Shown: piece by piece, positions 50,585 to 52,371 of the stretch
Position numbering within the stretch: position 1 is the stretch's first letter
How the letters are laid out: each line of letters begins with the position of its first letter
From: Deltaproteobacteria bacterium
Lineage (GTDB): Bacteria > Myxococcota_A > Polyangia > Polyangiales > B10-G4
Assembly (NCBI GenBank): GCA_003647065.1
Contig: QMMC01000002.1
Coordinates: forward strand, 1 to 52,371
Direction: 5' to 3'
DNA length: 52,371 bases
Position numbers and translations under genes: made by a program
The notes under the pieces: generated by a model
Told to the model about the DNA's origin: nothing
Seen by the model: the letters and a program-made list of their open reading frames with translations, nothing else
The model's database searches: none

Positions 50585-52186
50585 ATGTCGCTATTGGTCT
50601 CCCTCTTTTCCGTAGCCCTCGTTTTTGCGGGGTGCTCATCCCCACGGACGAGCCCAACCCCCGACAGCGGGGTGCCCGTGGACGGCGGAGGTGACGCCGG
50701 AGACAGCGGTACGCCGACCGACGGAGGCATGGATTCCACGACCCCGCCCGGGGACAGCGGCTCCATGACCGGCGACGGAGGCATCGTGCAGCTCGGCGAG
50801 GGCCTCGTGCTCCGGGGCGTCGTCCTGACCCCCTCGGGCCCCCTCGACCCGGGCGAGGTCTACGTCGTCGACAATACGATCCGCTGCGTCGCCGCCGACT
50901 GCTCGGGCGAGACCGGCGCCGCCGACGCCACCATCATCGAGACCGGCGGGGTGATCTCCCCGGGCCTCATCGACGGCCACAACCACCTGCCCTACAACTT
51001 CCTCGACGAGTGGGTCCCGGACCCGCTGACCCTCTACGACAATCGCTACCTATGGTCCGACGTGCCCTCCTACGAGGCCCACGTCGAGCCCTACAGCGCC
51101 CACCGCTCGACGGGCACGCACTACTGCCCCGCCGCCAAGTGGGGCGAGCTCCGCGCTCTGGTCCACGGGACCACGACCATCCAGGGCCAGTCGTTCCAGC
51201 AGAGCTGCGTCAACCGCCTGGTGCGCAACGCCGACCACTTCCATGGCCTCGGCCACGACCACATGCGCACCAGCATCGCGTCCCCGCGGGACATCACGGA
51301 TTCTCAGGCGACGAGCTTCGTCGCCAGCTTCACCGACCCCGACGAGCCCGTCACCCGCCTCGCCGTGCACATGGGTGAGGGCGTCATGGGCTCGAACCTC
51401 GAACTCGAGTTCGGCTCCTTCGCCGGCCGCGATACGCGCACCAACCGCCACGCCGGCACGTCGCTGCTCGAGGCCATGGACGGCAGCTACCGCGGCACGG
51501 GCATGCTCATCCACGCCGTCGCCCTCAACGACACCGAGCTCATCGAGGTCGCCGACACCGACTCCAAGATCGTGTGGTCCCCCTCGAGCAACATGGTGCT
51601 CTACGGCCAGACCGCCGACATCGGGCGCATCCTCGAGCTCGGCATCACCGTCGGCCTCGGCCCCGACTGGACCGTCTCCGGCGAGGACGAAATGCTCAGC
51701 GAGATGCGCTTCGCCTTGGACTGGGCCCGAGCCGAAGGCGTCGCCGCAGTGACCCCCGAGGCCCTGGTGCGCATGGCCACGGGAGACGGCGCCGAGGTCG
51801 TCGGGCTGCCGACCATCGGCACCCTCGAAGTGGGGCAGGTCGCCGACATCACCGTCTTTGCGCGCATCGGCGCCGACCCGTATCTCGCCGTCGTCGAGAG
51901 CCGCGCCCAAGACGTCGCCTTGGTGCTCATCGACGGCCAGGCTTATTACGGCGACCTCGCCTACGAGATGGCGACCTCGGTCAACGGCGAGTGCGACATG
52001 ATCGACGCCTGCGGCACGGCCAAGTTCGTGTGCGTGAAGAACACCCCCGGCGCCGACAGCCGCGCCGACGAGAGCCTCGAAGACATCCGCGTCCAGCTGG
52101 TGAACATCCTCGAAGGCACCGGGTATCCCGCCGACGAGCAGTACGGCCGGGGCGACGAGCTCCTCGAGCTGATCAGCTGCGACTGA
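50585..52186 (+). CDS. amidohydrolase-family lipoprotein
   Basis: 533 aa from ATG 50585. Lipobox VFAGC, then an Asp/Gly/Thr/Pro linker of ~50 residues. Metal-dependent hydrolase motifs follow: VISPGLIDGHNHLP (His132 and His134 as ligands), VHGTTTIQG, LAVHMGEG, MLIHAVALN, GPDWT (Asp ligand) and the C-terminal GTLEVGQVADITVF. This is the imidazolonepropionase/cytosine deaminase-like branch, which hydrolyses C-N bonds of ring amides or purine-like substrates; the substrate cannot be told. Extra Cys at the end (CDMIDACGTAKFVC) are unusual for the family. Export of such an enzyme fits a nutrient-scavenging lifestyle. Confidence 0.9.
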   Translation: MSLLVSLFSVALVFAGCSSPRTSPTPDSGVPVDGGGDAGDSGTPTDGGMDSTTPPGDSGSMTGDGGIVQLGEGLVLRGVVLTPSGPLDPGEVYVVDNTIRCVAADCSGETGAADATIIETGGVISPGLIDGHNHLPYNFLDEWVPDPLTLYDNRYLWSDVPSYEAHVEPYSAHRSTGTHYCPAAKWGELRALVHGTTTIQGQSFQQSCVNRLVRNADHFHGLGHDHMRTSIASPRDITDSQATSFVASFTDPDEPVTRLAVHMGEGVMGSNLELEFGSFAGRDTRTNRHAGTSLLEAMDGSYRGTGMLIHAVALNDTELIEVADTDSKIVWSPSSNMVLYGQTADIGRILELGITVGLGPDWTVSGEDEMLSEMRFALDWARAEGVAAVTPEALVRMATGDGAEVVGLPTIGTLEVGQVADITVFARIGADPYLAVVESRAQDVALVLIDGQAYYGDLAYEMATSVNGECDMIDACGTAKFVCVKNTPGADSRADESLEDIRVQLVNILEGTGYPADEQYGRGDELLELISCD

Positions 52187-52194
52187 GGGGGAGC

Positions 52195-52250
52195 GGCGGA
52201 ATCCCCGCCGCCGCGTCGCCGAGGCGGAATCCCCGCCGCCGCGTCGCCGA
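52195..52250. repeat. 28-bp direct repeat, two copies, with hairpin potential
   Basis: GGCGGAATCCCCGCCGCCGC plus GTCGCCGA occurs at 52195-52222 and 52223-52250. Each copy can fold (GGCGG / CCGCC), so it may also end the amidohydrolase transcript, whose stop is 9 nt upstream. Confidence 0.85.
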
Positions 52251-52253
52251 GGC

Positions 52254-52371
52254 GGGAGCGGGAGCGGGAGCGGGAACGGGAGCGGGAGCGGGAACGGGAA
52301 CGGGAACGGGAACGGGAACGGGAACGGGAACGGGAACGGGAACGGGAACGGGAACGGGAACGGGAACGGGA
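52254..52371. repeat. GGGA(A/G)C hexamer tandem array at the window edge
   Basis: About 20 tandem hexamers, first a mixture of GGGAGC and GGGAAC and then only GGGAAC, running to the last base. The array continues beyond the window, so its true length is unknown. No gene. Confidence 0.97.

Noticed and set aside
1-52371. tRNA, rRNA, riboswitch, insertion sequence, integrase or att sites
   Set aside because: None could be recognised by eye; no transposase-like protein or terminal inverted repeats were seen.

Overview
The window looks like chromosomal DNA from a myxobacterium (Myxococcota, probably Polyangiales/Sandaracinaceae-like). Reasons: very high GC with many GTG starts; a eukaryote-like Ser/Thr kinase fused to an AAA/TPR regulator; MopE-type and DUF4215-type Cys/Asp-rich repeat lipoproteins; MYXO-CTERM-like tails (Gly-Cys, hydrophobic segment, poly-Arg); and Gld-like ABC operons. 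The family and order are inferences; no rRNA or tRNA gene is seen.

Layout. 125-340: 3' remnant of a minus-strand Cys-rich gene. 437-3772: kinase/AAA/TPR protein. 4017-4865: lipoprotein. 4912-6417(-): MscS channel with a cyclic-nucleotide-binding domain. 6450-8215(-): three-gene signalling operon (small unknown protein, cytosolic histidine kinase, response regulator broken by a CT-dinucleotide tract). 8250-14920(-): MoxR / DUF58 / transglutaminase / TPR operon with 4-nt overlaps. 15003-19131: ZU5-like lipoprotein, orphan NadS/HigA-like HTH protein, VWA protein with MopE motifs, lysozyme-like protein with an Nbr1-like Ig domain. 19207-21510: a less GC-rich cassette with a matrixin-type metalloprotease. 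21848-25177: ABC exporter operon ending in a degenerate PP2C. 25266-32744: outer-membrane beta-barrel protein, two tandem paralogous Cys-rich lipoproteins and a long MopE-type repeat lipoprotein. 33054-38154: Gld-like ABC operon (ATPase with acidic tail, permease, GldG-like protein, DUF4340). 38196-41352: divergent Cys-rich lipoprotein and M15-like peptidase. 41369-46001(-): envelope cluster of a tandem-FKBP lipoprotein, a lipoprotein carrying a pilin-like head, a caspase-like protease, a small Cys-rich lipoprotein and a pilin-like protein. 46091-52186: lytic transglycosylase, phosphofructokinase, an 18-repeat DUF4215 lipoprotein and an amidohydrolase lipoprotein. The window ends in a GGGAAC hexamer array.

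The dominant theme is the cell envelope: about twenty exported proteins or lipoproteins, two ABC-2-type exporters, a pilin-like system and several kinase or two-component regulators. Three things stand out. First, more than a dozen genes have a TANNNT-like -10 box ending only 6-15 nt before the start codon, in several cases with a well-spaced -35, which suggests leaderless or near-leaderless mRNAs. Second, modules have been reshuffled in the 41369-46001 cluster: a promoter plus signal peptide has been copied in front of a pilin-like head, and a stop/start junction has been duplicated. Third, a response-regulator reading frame is interrupted at a CT repeat where loss of one repeat unit restores a complete receiver domain.
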